Of a DNA stretch of 64,000 bases, positions 56,588-62,700 are shown piece after piece (the first letter of the stretch is position 1; each line of letters begins with the position of its first letter). The notes below the pieces were generated by a model, which saw only the letters and a list, made by a program, of their open reading frames with translations, was not told where the DNA came from and did not search any database. The DNA is from Williamsia serinedens. GTDB taxonomy: Bacteria > Actinomycetota > Actinomycetes > Mycobacteriales > Mycobacteriaceae. Position numbers and translations under genes: made by a program. Location: positions 241,885 through 305,884 of the forward strand of contig NZ_JAMTCG010000007.1 of assembly GCF_024171725.1 (NCBI RefSeq), given 5' to 3'.

Positions 56588-56715
56588 CTGTCTCTCCAGA
56601 GTTCGCGCTCGTATCGGTCTTCTTCGTCGTCGGGGCCGCCCCACTTGTCGCGTAGTCGGTCCTCGACGCGGTGCTCGTACAGCTCGTCGGCCAGATCCCA
56701 ATCGAGCTCGCTCAC
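56584..56715 (-). CDS. Small acidic early phage protein
   Basis: A 43-residue, highly charged helix from GTG 56715: 'SELDWDLADELYEHRVEDRL' and 'WGGPDDEEDRYERELWRDR'. 4-bp overlaps on both sides. Such acidic micropeptides in phages sometimes mimic DNA or inhibit host enzymes; there is no evidence for either here. Confidence 0.5.
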   Translation of the reverse strand: MSELDWDLADELYEHRVEDRLRDKWGGPDDEEDRYERELWRDR

Positions 56716-57059
56716 GACGCCCTCCTGACCTCGCGCATGAACCGGGCCCACTCGGCGGTCTGCGCTCGCGTCCACTTGTGGTCCGGGAACCGATGGGCCA
56801 CTGCGTGCTTGCTGATGCCGACGGTTCGCGCTGCCTCAGCGCAGGAGCACCCTCCGGCCATAAGCTTCTCGACTCGTTCCCACACGGCTTCGGAGATCAG
56901 CTCTGGTCTGCGTTGCGCGACACCGATCGCCACCCGGTCGCGAACCACCGTGCGCTCGGCAACCCCGATCGCCGCGGCAATCCGTGATGCCGAGTAGCCG
57001 TGGCGGGTGAGACGCCGGACTTCCCCGCGGCGCCACTCAATTCGCTCGAGATCGATCAC
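56712..57059 (-). CDS. Double helix-turn-helix protein
   Basis: A 115-residue protein with two HTH units: 'HGYSASRIAAAIGVAERTVV' (residues about 19-38) and 'GGCSCAEAARTVGISKHAVA' (about 68-87), each resembling resolvase/terminase-small-subunit type HTH. The end is basic ('HKWTRAQTAEWARFMREVRR'). It is probably a DNA-binding regulator of the early operon. Confidence 0.68.
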   Translation of the reverse strand: MIDLERIEWRRGEVRRLTRHGYSASRIAAAIGVAERTVVRDRVAIGVAQRRPELISEAVWERVEKLMAGGCSCAEAARTVGISKHAVAHRFPDHKWTRAQTAEWARFMREVRRAS

Positions 57060-57475
57060 GATGCCCGCCTCCGTGATTGCGACTTCTGCACCATCGCTCT
57101 ACGGCATTCGTCGCAGACCTTCTCCTTGCGCCTCATGTGCCGCTGGTAGGCGGCGTAGGTGCCGCAGGGCTGCAGTTCGCTCTGGGCGGCCGGTGGCACA
57201 TAGTCGATGCCGGCGGCTTCAGCGATGCGCTGGAACTTGCGTTCGCTCCTGACGCCGAGCACTTCACCAGCTCGGATGCCGCCGTTGGGACGCGTCCTCA
57301 CCGTGTCGATCCGGCACTCCTGCAGCACGGGACAGGTCGCGCACAGCCTCAGCTGGGTGCGGTGGTCCTTCGAGCGCTTCGACTCTTCGGCGTCGAACTC
57401 CTGCCACTGACCGACGCACGCGCCGCGGGTCTTCCAGTTCTCGGGCCGCGGGAGGGAGAACACGGGATCGCTCAT
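57056..57475 (-). CDS. WhiB-family Fe-S regulator with extra C-terminal cysteine motif
   Basis: A 139-residue protein from ATG 57475. The WhiB cluster cysteines are 'TRGACVGQW' and 'LRLCATCPVLQECRIDTV' (C...CxxCx5C). The usual G[VI]WGG turn is replaced by 'NGGIRAGEVLG', so the sigma-factor contact part is divergent. The C-terminus adds 'QPCGTYAAYQRHMRRKEKVC' and 'DECRRA', a C-CxxC zinc-like motif found in other phage and plasmid WhiB proteins. Phage WhiB proteins (e.g. of TM4) can block host WhiB2 and superinfection. Confidence 0.82.
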   Translation of the reverse strand: MSDPVFSLPRPENWKTRGACVGQWQEFDAEESKRSKDHRTQLRLCATCPVLQECRIDTVRTRPNGGIRAGEVLGVRSERKFQRIAEAAGIDYVPPAAQSELQPCGTYAAYQRHMRRKEKVCDECRRAMVQKSQSRRRAS

Positions 57476-57606
57476 CGCCGCGCCACCTCCGCGATGACCT
57501 GGAGGCCGCCCAGGTACGCGATGACCACGATCGCGACGAACGTGATGACGACGGACAGGGCGATGACGCCCAGCAGGCGGGCAAACTCCTTCGCGACGGT
57601 CCTCAT
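57472..57606 (-). CDS. Single-TM micropeptide
   Basis: A 44-residue frame from ATG 57606, overlapping the whiB start (ATGA). It reads 'MRTVAKEFARLLGVIALSVV', 'ITFVAIVVIAYLGGLQVIAE', so one long TM helix with a basic tail. Coupled overlaps on both sides support expression. Confidence 0.5.
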   Translation of the reverse strand: MRTVAKEFARLLGVIALSVVITFVAIVVIAYLGGLQVIAEVARR

Positions 57607-57788
57607 GCCGCACCCCGTTTCATGCTGTCGGCGAGGTCGGCGCAGTCGATGATCGCCTGACCGATCCGGCGGGCGACATCTGCGGACAACAACTCGACGC
57701 GCGGCGACGGCACGAACTGCACGACCTGCTGGCCAGACACTTCAACCACACACACGTCGACCAAACGGTCGGCTGCCGAGGCGCTCAC
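57603..57788 (-). CDS. Small early phage protein
   Basis: A 61-residue protein from GTG 57788: beta hairpin 'LVDVCVVEVSGQQVVQFVPS' and helix 'VARRIGQAIIDCADLADSMK'. Overlaps both neighbours by 4 bp. Family not recognised. Confidence 0.52.
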   Translation of the reverse strand: MSASAADRLVDVCVVEVSGQQVVQFVPSPRVELLSADVARRIGQAIIDCADLADSMKRGAA

Positions 57789-57934
57789 GCCACTCCCCCG
57801 TCCATCCGCGCGCGGTAGGCCCGACCCTCAGCGCATCTTCTGCAGCGCGGACGTCGGCACTTCTCGCCGCCGCACAGCTTCTTCTGCGCGACCAGCCCCT
57901 CGAGGACGCGGTCCAACGACTTCGCGGCGATCAC
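57785..57934 (-). CDS. Cysteine-rich micropeptide
   Basis: A 49-residue basic frame from GTG 57934, with overlaps to both neighbours. A helix 'AAKSLDRVLEGLVAQKK' precedes 'LCGGEKCRRPRCRRCAEG', four cysteines in a tight cluster next to arginines, which could be a nucleic-acid-binding zinc knuckle. Confidence 0.45.
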   Translation of the reverse strand: MIAAKSLDRVLEGLVAQKKLCGGEKCRRPRCRRCAEGRAYRARMDGGVA

Positions 57935-58014
57935 TTCTCACCGCCCGGGATGTACGCCGACGCCCAGGTCAGCGCGAGGAACATGAGACCGAAGACGGTC
58001 AAGATGAGGTCCAT
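57931..58014 (-). CDS. 27-residue TM micropeptide
   Basis: From ATG 58014 the frame codes for 'MDLILTVFGLMFLALTWASA' plus seven polar residues. It overlaps the next start by 4 bp (GTGA). Very short, so support is limited to the coupling and the hydrophobic profile. Confidence 0.38.
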   Translation of the reverse strand: MDLILTVFGLMFLALTWASAYIPGGEK

Positions 58015-58053
58015 CAGTGTCCAATCGTGTTGTTGTGGTTGAGGTCCGGTGAT

Positions 58054-58088
58054 GACCCCCGCCCCGACGTGGGGACGGGGCGGGGGTC
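58054..58088. terminator. Perfect 13-bp hairpin in the early region
   Basis: GACCCCCGCCCCG (58054-58066) and CGGGGCGGGGGTC (58076-58088) form an uninterrupted 13-bp stem with a 9-nt loop. It lies in the 142-nt gap after the HTH gene at 58157. No U-run follows on either strand. It may be an attenuator between the immediate-early genes and the long operon. Confidence 0.5.
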
Positions 58089-58156
58089 GTGCCCGGGATG
58101 CCGTGTCTCGGGCGCTCCAGCCGCCGACGCCGATCCCCGGGCGTCGGCGGGGAGAG

Positions 58157-58408
58157 TCATGCGGTGCGGCGCAGGCGCGAACGGGGCGAGAGGCCCGACG
58201 GCGCAGGAGCATCCAGGTCGCGGGCCGGGACGTGCAGCCGCTCCACCATCCGGCGCTTGTCGTCCTCGGTGAACCGCCACTCCTGGCCTTTCTTGTGGCC
58301 CAAGCCGTGGAAGACGCCACCCTCCTGTAGCTGTGAGCGGATGTAGCGCGGGGTGAAGCCGGCGCCCCACTCCTCCGCTAGCTCGTGGACGGTCTGGAAC
58401 GTGCTCAT
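58157..58408 (-). CDS. Small helix-turn-helix protein (excisionase/early regulator-like)
   Basis: An 83-residue protein from ATG 58408. 'VHELAEEWGAGFTPRYIRSQ' with 'LQEGGVFHGLGHKKGQEWRF' and 'TEDDKRRMVERLHVP' is a MerR/excisionase-like winged HTH: helix, short turn, then a basic wing. It lies just behind the antirepressor gene, overlapping by 4 bp. It may be the excisionase or an early regulator; the sequence alone does not decide. Confidence 0.65.
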   Translation of the reverse strand: MSTFQTVHELAEEWGAGFTPRYIRSQLQEGGVFHGLGHKKGQEWRFTEDDKRRMVERLHVPARDLDAPAPSGLSPRSRLRRTA

Positions 58409-59181
58409 GCGGTCCTCCCGGTCAGCAGTCCGACGAGACGGTCGGCGCCCTTCGCGGTGATGCGGACCTGCGGGGTGCGCAGGTGCGTTGCTCCGGTCTC
58501 GGGATCCACCCACGAGCCCTGCGGCTTCTCACTCACCCACCCGCGTTCCTTCGCGTATTGGGTGGCGCGCCACTTGTTCTTGCCGTCGCGGAACGTCCAC
58601 TTGTTCTCGTCGAGGTAGTCGAAGAGGCGGCGCTCACCGATAACTGCGCCCGCCCGCTGGATGACGCCGGCGGTCTCGCTGACCGACCAGTCGCCCTCGG
58701 CGGCCAGGAACCGGTCGTAGCGCTCGGCCTTGGGCTTGAGTTCGCGGATCGCGACGTCGGCCTCGAGCACGGCTCGTGCGAGCAGCTCCTCGCGGGTCAT
58801 CTCGACCGGGCGAGCGATCTCCGCTTCACGGGTCTTGACCGCGAAGTAGGACTGCGCTGCGGCCACCTCGGTCTTGCGCGGGTCTCCGTTCATCGCCACG
58901 AGGTAGGCGGCGAAGCGCGTCAGCAGGTAGTCGGTGCGCGGCCGGCCGCCCGACTTCTCACGGTTGACCGTGAAAAGGGTCCGGACGTTGAAGCCCTGGT
59001 TGTGGGCCGCCACCTTCGCGCGCTCAACGACGGGCTCGAAGTGCTGCCAAGTCGGGTAGCCCATCTGCACCATCAGCCAGCGGGCCGACCAGTGGTCTTC
59101 GCCGCCCTGAGCGCACGGAACGCGACCGGCGTCGAACGGCGACACGTCCGTCCGGGCTGGCCCGTTAGTATCGGTGTGCAT
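58405..59181 (-). CDS. Phage antirepressor (KilAC-type C-terminus)
   Basis: A 258-residue protein. The N-terminal half ('GGEDHWSARWLMVQMGYPTW', 'QHFEPVVERAKVAAHNQGF', 'RPRTDYLLTRFAAYLVAMNG') is the DinD/P22AR-like domain. The C-terminal half 'EGDWSVSETAGVIQRAGAVI', 'ERRLFDYLDENKWTFRDGKN', 'YAKERGWVSEKPQ' is a KilAC domain. Such proteins inactivate the prophage repressor. It lies after the Cro-like gene in the leftward early transcript. Confidence 0.85.
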   Translation of the reverse strand: MHTDTNGPARTDVSPFDAGRVPCAQGGEDHWSARWLMVQMGYPTWQHFEPVVERAKVAAHNQGFNVRTLFTVNREKSGGRPRTDYLLTRFAAYLVAMNGDPRKTEVAAAQSYFAVKTREAEIARPVEMTREELLARAVLEADVAIRELKPKAERYDRFLAAEGDWSVSETAGVIQRAGAVIGERRLFDYLDENKWTFRDGKNKWRATQYAKERGWVSEKPQGSWVDPETGATHLRTPQVRITAKGADRLVGLLTGRTA

Positions 59182-59238
59182 TCGAGGTTTCCTCTCGGGT
59201 GCTGGGCCGCCCGGTGTTCGCGCACCGAGGCGGCATTT

Positions 59239-59496
59239 TCATGCAGCTACTGGCTTCTTACGCTTGACGTCGGACATGTCACTGGTTGACACCCGGACCT
59301 CGAAAAGCACCTCGAGCGGCACGTGGAGAGCCTCCGCGATGCGCTCGGCCAGCTGCGGCGTGCAGCTTGCGCGGCGGCCGGCAAGCAGGTGCGAGATGAA
59401 GCCTTTCGAGCAGTCCGCGTATCGCGCGAGCCGCCCGAGCGAAAAGTCGTACTGAGCCATCAGCGCCCGCAGCGTGTCTGGGCTTCGCAAACGCAT
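59239..59496 (-). CDS. Cro/XRE-like DNA-binding protein
   Basis: An 85-residue protein from ATG 59496 with AAGGGGA as ribosome site. The HTH is 'FSLGRLARYADCSKGFISHL', with 'LAGRRASCTPQLAERIAEAL' and 'HVPLEVLFEV', the standard XRE fold. First gene of the leftward early operon and divergent from the repressor, so it plays the Cro role. An overlapping out-of-frame ATG at 59500 is a shadow. Confidence 0.83.
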   Translation of the reverse strand: MRLRSPDTLRALMAQYDFSLGRLARYADCSKGFISHLLAGRRASCTPQLAERIAEALHVPLEVLFEVRVSTSDMSDVKRKKPVAA

Positions 59497-59536
59497 CCAT
59501 GTCCCCTTCGGCCATCGCCGTCTTGCTGTCCTCACA

Positions 59537-59565
59537 CTGTCCCCTAGTAGCCGTCTACGTGTCAA
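59537..59565 (-). promoter_or_regulatory. Leftward early promoter
   Basis: On the minus strand a consensus -35 TTGACA (59565-59560) is followed after 17-18 nt by GGACAGT (59542-59536) as -10. An operator motif (59545-59558) fills the spacer, so a bound repressor would exclude RNA polymerase. It drives the Cro-like and antirepressor genes. Confidence 0.6.
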
Positions 59566-59715
59566 GCAGTACGGGCCAATCATGGGTCTACTGGTAGACG
59601 GTTGTCAAGAAATAACAGCCGTGTTTTTCCGCTGACCACTGACTATTCGCGGCCCGACCAGGGTTTTTCTAGTAGCCAACTAGCGGTAGTTTCAGCCCGT
59701 GATGCTGGTAGACGG
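59545..59715. promoter_or_regulatory. Immunity operators between Cro-like and repressor genes
   Basis: A repeated half-site GTAGACGG or its inverse CCGTCTAC occurs at 59551-59558, 59594-59601 and 59708-59715. GTCTAC at 59586 makes a palindrome GTCTAC-TG-GTAGAC (59586-59599), and TAGTAGCC occurs at 59545 and 59670. These sites lie in the 271-nt divergent region and are natural targets of the repressor and Cro. Confidence 0.6.
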
Positions 59716-59767
59716 TAAGGACTGACGCGTGGTTGCTCGCAGCGGTCATCGCGCCGAGGGTTCTCCT

Positions 59768-60349
59768 GTGCCCACGATCCGAGACCTCATCCGCGAAGCA
59801 CTCGCGGCTGGGAAGTCCGTTCGAGACCTGGAGGCCGACTCCGGCTACCAGGTCAAGTTCCAGACTTTCCAGGAGCTGTCGAACAGTGCGCCGAAGCAGT
59901 TCCCGAAGAAGCTCGAGACGATCGACGGGATGGCGCGTGCCCTGCACGCCACCGAGTCCGCCATCGTCCTGGCCTACGCAAGCGGTCTGGGAATCCCGGT
60001 CACCAGCCGGTCAGACTTCGCGCTTCGACTACCTGCCGGCGTCGACGATCTCGACGAGCCCATGAAGAAGGCTCTGATCTCCGTGGTGCGCGCAGCACTC
60101 ACAACAGGAGAAGCAGATGCAGTGGATCCGACCACGCCGCAGGGAGCACAGGGCGAGGCGGACGAAGGCCAGAAGACCAAGCGGAGCCCGTTCATCGCGC
60201 CGCGGATCGCCGAGCCGGCCGCCGCCGACGACACGCAGTCCGACTACGACCTCGCGCAGCGGCGCCAGGCGGGCAAGTCGCGTGGACAACGGCTACGTGA
60301 GCAGCAGGACGCTGACGCGGAGAGCCCTGGCGGCCCCGGGTCGGAGTGA
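59768..60349 (+). CDS. Immunity repressor (cI-like)
   Basis: A 193-residue protein from GTG 59768; an upstream in-frame GTG at 59729 would add 13 residues without conserved content. The N-terminal domain reads 'IRDLIREALAAGKSVRDLEA', 'FQELSNSAPKQFPKKLETID', the helix pattern of actinophage immunity repressors with an N-terminal HTH. The C-terminal half is disordered and acidic, with a Lys/Arg stretch ('GEADEGQKTKRSPFIAPRIA'). It has no LexA-type protease domain, so induction is more likely through the antirepressor or the ImmA-like protease at 61626. Confidence 0.72.
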   Translation: MPTIRDLIREALAAGKSVRDLEADSGYQVKFQTFQELSNSAPKQFPKKLETIDGMARALHATESAIVLAYASGLGIPVTSRSDFALRLPAGVDDLDEPMKKALISVVRAALTTGEADAVDPTTPQGAQGEADEGQKTKRSPFIAPRIAEPAAADDTQSDYDLAQRRQAGKSRGQRLREQQDADAESPGGPGSE

Positions 60350-60458
60350 ACAAGTTCCAACACGGTGCAAATCGGGCGGATCTCGAGGCTGAATGCCGTA
60401 AACATGTACATCTGCGCGCTGACGAGGGTCGGCCACTGCTGGCGGGGGTTTCGGGAGG

Positions 60459-61241
60459 GTGATCGCGAGAGCGAAGCTGGTGGCTGGGATCGCGGCACGC
60501 ATCCTCGTCGCCATCTCGGGCGCAGCGTTTGTGGTTGTTCAGGCCATGCGAGACGTCGACGCGTTCAAGAAGCACACCTGGATCCTTGTCGTGCTAGCCG
60601 TGGTAGTCGGCGGTTCCGCAGCTTGGCAAAACGCACGAGGGGCCTTCCGTCGCATCCGAGCGGAGGAGCGAGCCGGGAAAGAGAAGCGGCGCCAGAAGTC
60701 GCTGGTCGCGGCGTTAGCGGAGATCTCGGAAGAGGTAGCTGGGGTCTCTTTCGCTCAGCTCGGGGCCAGCGTGTTCGTGGCCAAGAAGCGTTGGAGGCAT
60801 GCCGGTCGGCTGGTCTTCGTGCACGAGGAGCAGTTGCGACGAGTCGAGCGATTCCGTGTCACAGACGTCCCCCAGCCGTCGATGGTCGCGTGGGTTGCGG
60901 GGAAGGGCGTGATTGGGAAGGTTCTGCGAACCCGAACGACAGAGCACAAGCACTGGGCTCCGATCGCGAAGATGTGTAAGAACGGTCCTCTGTCAGAGGC
61001 GCAGTTTCAAGCACTGAGCGCGGACGATCGAAGCAACTTCACCTACAACGAGTTCGTCGGCATCGCCTCCAAATACGCCGAAGTCTTGGCCGTCCCGATA
61101 ATGTCGGACACTGGCGGCAAACTAGTCGGCGTACTGTCGCTCGACCGCAAGTACGAGGGTGACAGTAGGAAGTTGCTCAAGGGTGACGCTGTGAAGGGTA
61201 TCGCTGAGGCGACTGCAGTGGCGTTGCGTGCGGACCTGTGA
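60459..61241 (+). CDS. Two-TM protein with cytoplasmic GAF-like domain
   Basis: A 260-residue protein, GTG 60459. TM1 'IAARILVAISGAAFVVVQAM' (about 11-30) and TM2 'TWILVVLAVVVGGSAAW' (about 40-56) form a hairpin. A charged helix 'RRIRAEERAGKEKRRQKSLV' follows, and residues from about 85 fold like a GAF domain: 'GASVFVAKKRWRHAGRLVFV', 'VAWVAGKGVIGKVLRTRTTE', 'YAEVLAVPIMSDTGGKLVGV', 'LSLDRKYEGDSRK'. Codon use looks less GC-biased than in the lytic genes. It belongs to the repressor-side (lysogenic) transcript. GAF domains bind small molecules, so a membrane-coupled sensor for exclusion or defence is a reasonable hypothesis. Confidence 0.68.
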   Translation: MIARAKLVAGIAARILVAISGAAFVVVQAMRDVDAFKKHTWILVVLAVVVGGSAAWQNARGAFRRIRAEERAGKEKRRQKSLVAALAEISEEVAGVSFAQLGASVFVAKKRWRHAGRLVFVHEEQLRRVERFRVTDVPQPSMVAWVAGKGVIGKVLRTRTTEHKHWAPIAKMCKNGPLSEAQFQALSADDRSNFTYNEFVGIASKYAEVLAVPIMSDTGGKLVGVLSLDRKYEGDSRKLLKGDAVKGIAEATAVALRADL

Positions 61242-61316
61242 GGGGCCGCTGAGGGACAACCCGATGGGGGTCGGGCGTCGGTAACGTGGGTTTCGGGGGT
61301 TAGGAAACAGACTGAC

Positions 61317-61496
61317 ATGACCACGACACAGAGGCGACGGCAGAAGTCGCGACAGGAACGAGAAAAGGTCCAGGCACAGCTGGCTTACATCGCACGGCTT
61401 CGCGCGATGGAGCCGGACGCGACGATGTCGAAGCGCCTAGACGAGATGGAAGAGCAGATTCGGACTCAATCGGATCAGCACCCGACAGCTGTCTGA
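61317..61496 (+). CDS. Small coiled-coil protein
   Basis: A 59-residue protein from ATG 61317, with TAGGAAA as ribosome site. Basic helix 'TTQRRRQKSRQEREKVQAQL' followed by acidic heptads 'MSKRLDEMEEQIRTQSDQ'. It follows the GAF gene by 75 nt in the same direction and precedes a terminator, so it is the last gene of that transcript. No family recognised; it may be an oligomerising partner of the GAF protein. Confidence 0.58.
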   Translation: MTTTQRRRQKSRQEREKVQAQLAYIARLRAMEPDATMSKRLDEMEEQIRTQSDQHPTAV

Positions 61497-61511
61497 CACT
61501 CGCACTGCACA

Positions 61512-61545
61512 AGCGGCCGGCGCCCTCTACGGGGCGTCGGCCGCT
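61512..61545 (+). terminator. Rho-independent terminator after the GAF-coiled-coil pair
   Basis: AGCGGCCGGCGCCC (61512-61525) pairs with GGGCGTCGGCCGCT (61532-61545) with only one G-U pair, around a 6-nt loop. CTCGTTCG follows. It separates the repressor/GAF transcript from the ImmA transcript. Confidence 0.68.
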
Positions 61546-61611
61546 CTCGTTCGCCCCTCAATCACATCCGTGTAATTCCTGGTCAGCGCGGTTTTTGTCG
61601 GACCCCCGCTC

Positions 61612-61617
61612 TAACGT
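61612..61617 (+). promoter_or_regulatory. Putative -10 TAACGT for the ImmA transcript
   Basis: TAACGT ends 8 nt before ATG 61626. A start 7 nt after the hexamer would leave at most a 1-2 nt leader, again a near-leaderless arrangement. It lies just behind the terminator at 61512-61545, so the ImmA/DUF3263/TM genes have their own promoter. Confidence 0.4.
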
Positions 61618-61625
61618 CCGACAGC

Positions 61626-62042
61626 ATGATGTACCACCCGTGGCGAGACGCGAGGGATCGGAAGCACCTGACAATCCGCTTCCGCGAGGTTGGCGACTGC
61701 GAGCGCGGCCAGCTGATCGGCGACACGGTTGACGTCGACTCCCGGCAGCTGCAGGCCGAGCGTCGCTGCACGATCGCCCACGAGCTCGTGCACGACGAGC
61801 GCCGCGTGTTCCCGGACGACGCATCGCTCCGGGCTCGCGAGGAGCGAACGGTAGAGCGCATCGCGGCGCGGCGGCTGATCGAGCTCGGGAAGCTCGTCGA
61901 GGTGCTGCGGTGGACGCGTCACACCGACGAGATCGCCGACGAGCTGTGGGTCGACGTGCCGATGCTTGTCGCCCTGGTGCAGTCACTCAGCGACGAGGAA
62001 CGGCTGTGGATCGACGGACAGCTGGGAGGCGAGGCGGCATGA
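61626..62042 (+). CDS. ImmA/IrrE-family metallo-endopeptidase
   Basis: A 138-residue protein with the zincin motif in 'RCTIAHELVHDERRVFPDD' (HELVH) and 'REERTVERIAARRLIEL' about 25 residues later, where the glutamate completes the ImmA metal site. The N-terminus 'MMYHPWRDARDRKHLTIRFR' and 'GDTVDVDSRQLQAERR' is typical of the prophage ImmA group. ImmA cleaves the repressor of ICEBs1 in Bacillus; here the cI-like protein at 59768 is the obvious substrate. Confidence 0.88.
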   Translation: MMYHPWRDARDRKHLTIRFREVGDCERGQLIGDTVDVDSRQLQAERRCTIAHELVHDERRVFPDDASLRAREERTVERIAARRLIELGKLVEVLRWTRHTDEIADELWVDVPMLVALVQSLSDEERLWIDGQLGGEAA

Positions 62043-62269
62043 CCGACGACGACAAGCAGCTGCTCGAGTTCGCGGGTCGGTGGTGGCGCAACGCCGGCGC
62101 CGCTGAGAGCGCGGTGCAGCGCGAGCTAGGCCTCTCCCCCGTGCGCTACTACCAGCGGTTGAACCGGCTGCTGGACGAAGGTGCGGCGGTAGAGTTCGAC
62201 CCGATCCTGACAAATCGGTTGCTCCGCATTCGGTCGGAGCGGGAGTCACGTCGAAGGGGCGCGCACTAA
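62039..62269 (+). CDS. DUF3263 protein
   Basis: A 76-residue protein overlapping the ImmA gene by 4 bp (ATGA). It reads 'DDDKQLLEFAGRWWRNAGAA', 'ESAVQRELGLSPVRYYQRLN', 'RLLDEGAAVEFDPILTNRL', which is the DUF3263 pattern: a small HTH-like helical protein found in actinobacteria and their phages. Coupling to ImmA suggests a joint regulatory role. Confidence 0.82.
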   Translation: MTDDDKQLLEFAGRWWRNAGAAESAVQRELGLSPVRYYQRLNRLLDEGAAVEFDPILTNRLLRIRSERESRRRGAH

Positions 62270-62700
62270 TGGGCCAAATGGGAGACAACTTCCGCGAGAA
62301 CACGGCGTCGATGCGCCGGGCGCTCGGCAAACCGGGCGCGGTCGCGTTCATCCTCGCGGTCGACTTCCTCCTGGCCGCCGGCATCGTCGCGATCTACCCC
62401 GTCACCTACCAGGGCGTGGACTGCGGCTCGTGGGCAGCCAGTCAAGATGACTCGGCGAAGTCCGCTGACGCTCAACAAGATCTGCGCATCTCGCAGGACC
62501 AGCTGGGCGCCGCGTTGCGAGGCGACAGCTTCTCGCTGCAGGCGACCGACTCGACCGACGCCGTCGAAGGATGCAACGACGCGCGCGGCGGCATGGCGAC
62601 GCCCGTGACGATCCTCGTGGTGCTCGCGGTAGTCAGCCTCGTGGTCGGCATCCTCCGGCGCTACCAGCCGCCCAGCCGCGGCGAGCCCGCGACCGACTAG
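62269..62700 (+). CDS. Two-TM prophage protein with extracytoplasmic loop
   Basis: A 143-residue protein, start overlapping the DUF3263 stop by one base. TM1 'GAVAFILAVDFLLAAGIVAI' (about 24-43) and TM2 'PVTILVVLAVVSLVVGILRR' (about 111-130) enclose a 65-residue loop with two cysteines ('GVDCGSWAAS', 'AVEGCNDARG') that could form a disulphide. Topology resembles superinfection-exclusion membrane proteins; no family recognised. Last gene of the ImmA transcript; tail-to-tail with the integrase (4-bp overlap). Confidence 0.68.
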   Translation: MGQMGDNFRENTASMRRALGKPGAVAFILAVDFLLAAGIVAIYPVTYQGVDCGSWAASQDDSAKSADAQQDLRISQDQLGAALRGDSFSLQATDSTDAVEGCNDARGGMATPVTILVVLAVVSLVVGILRRYQPPSRGEPATD

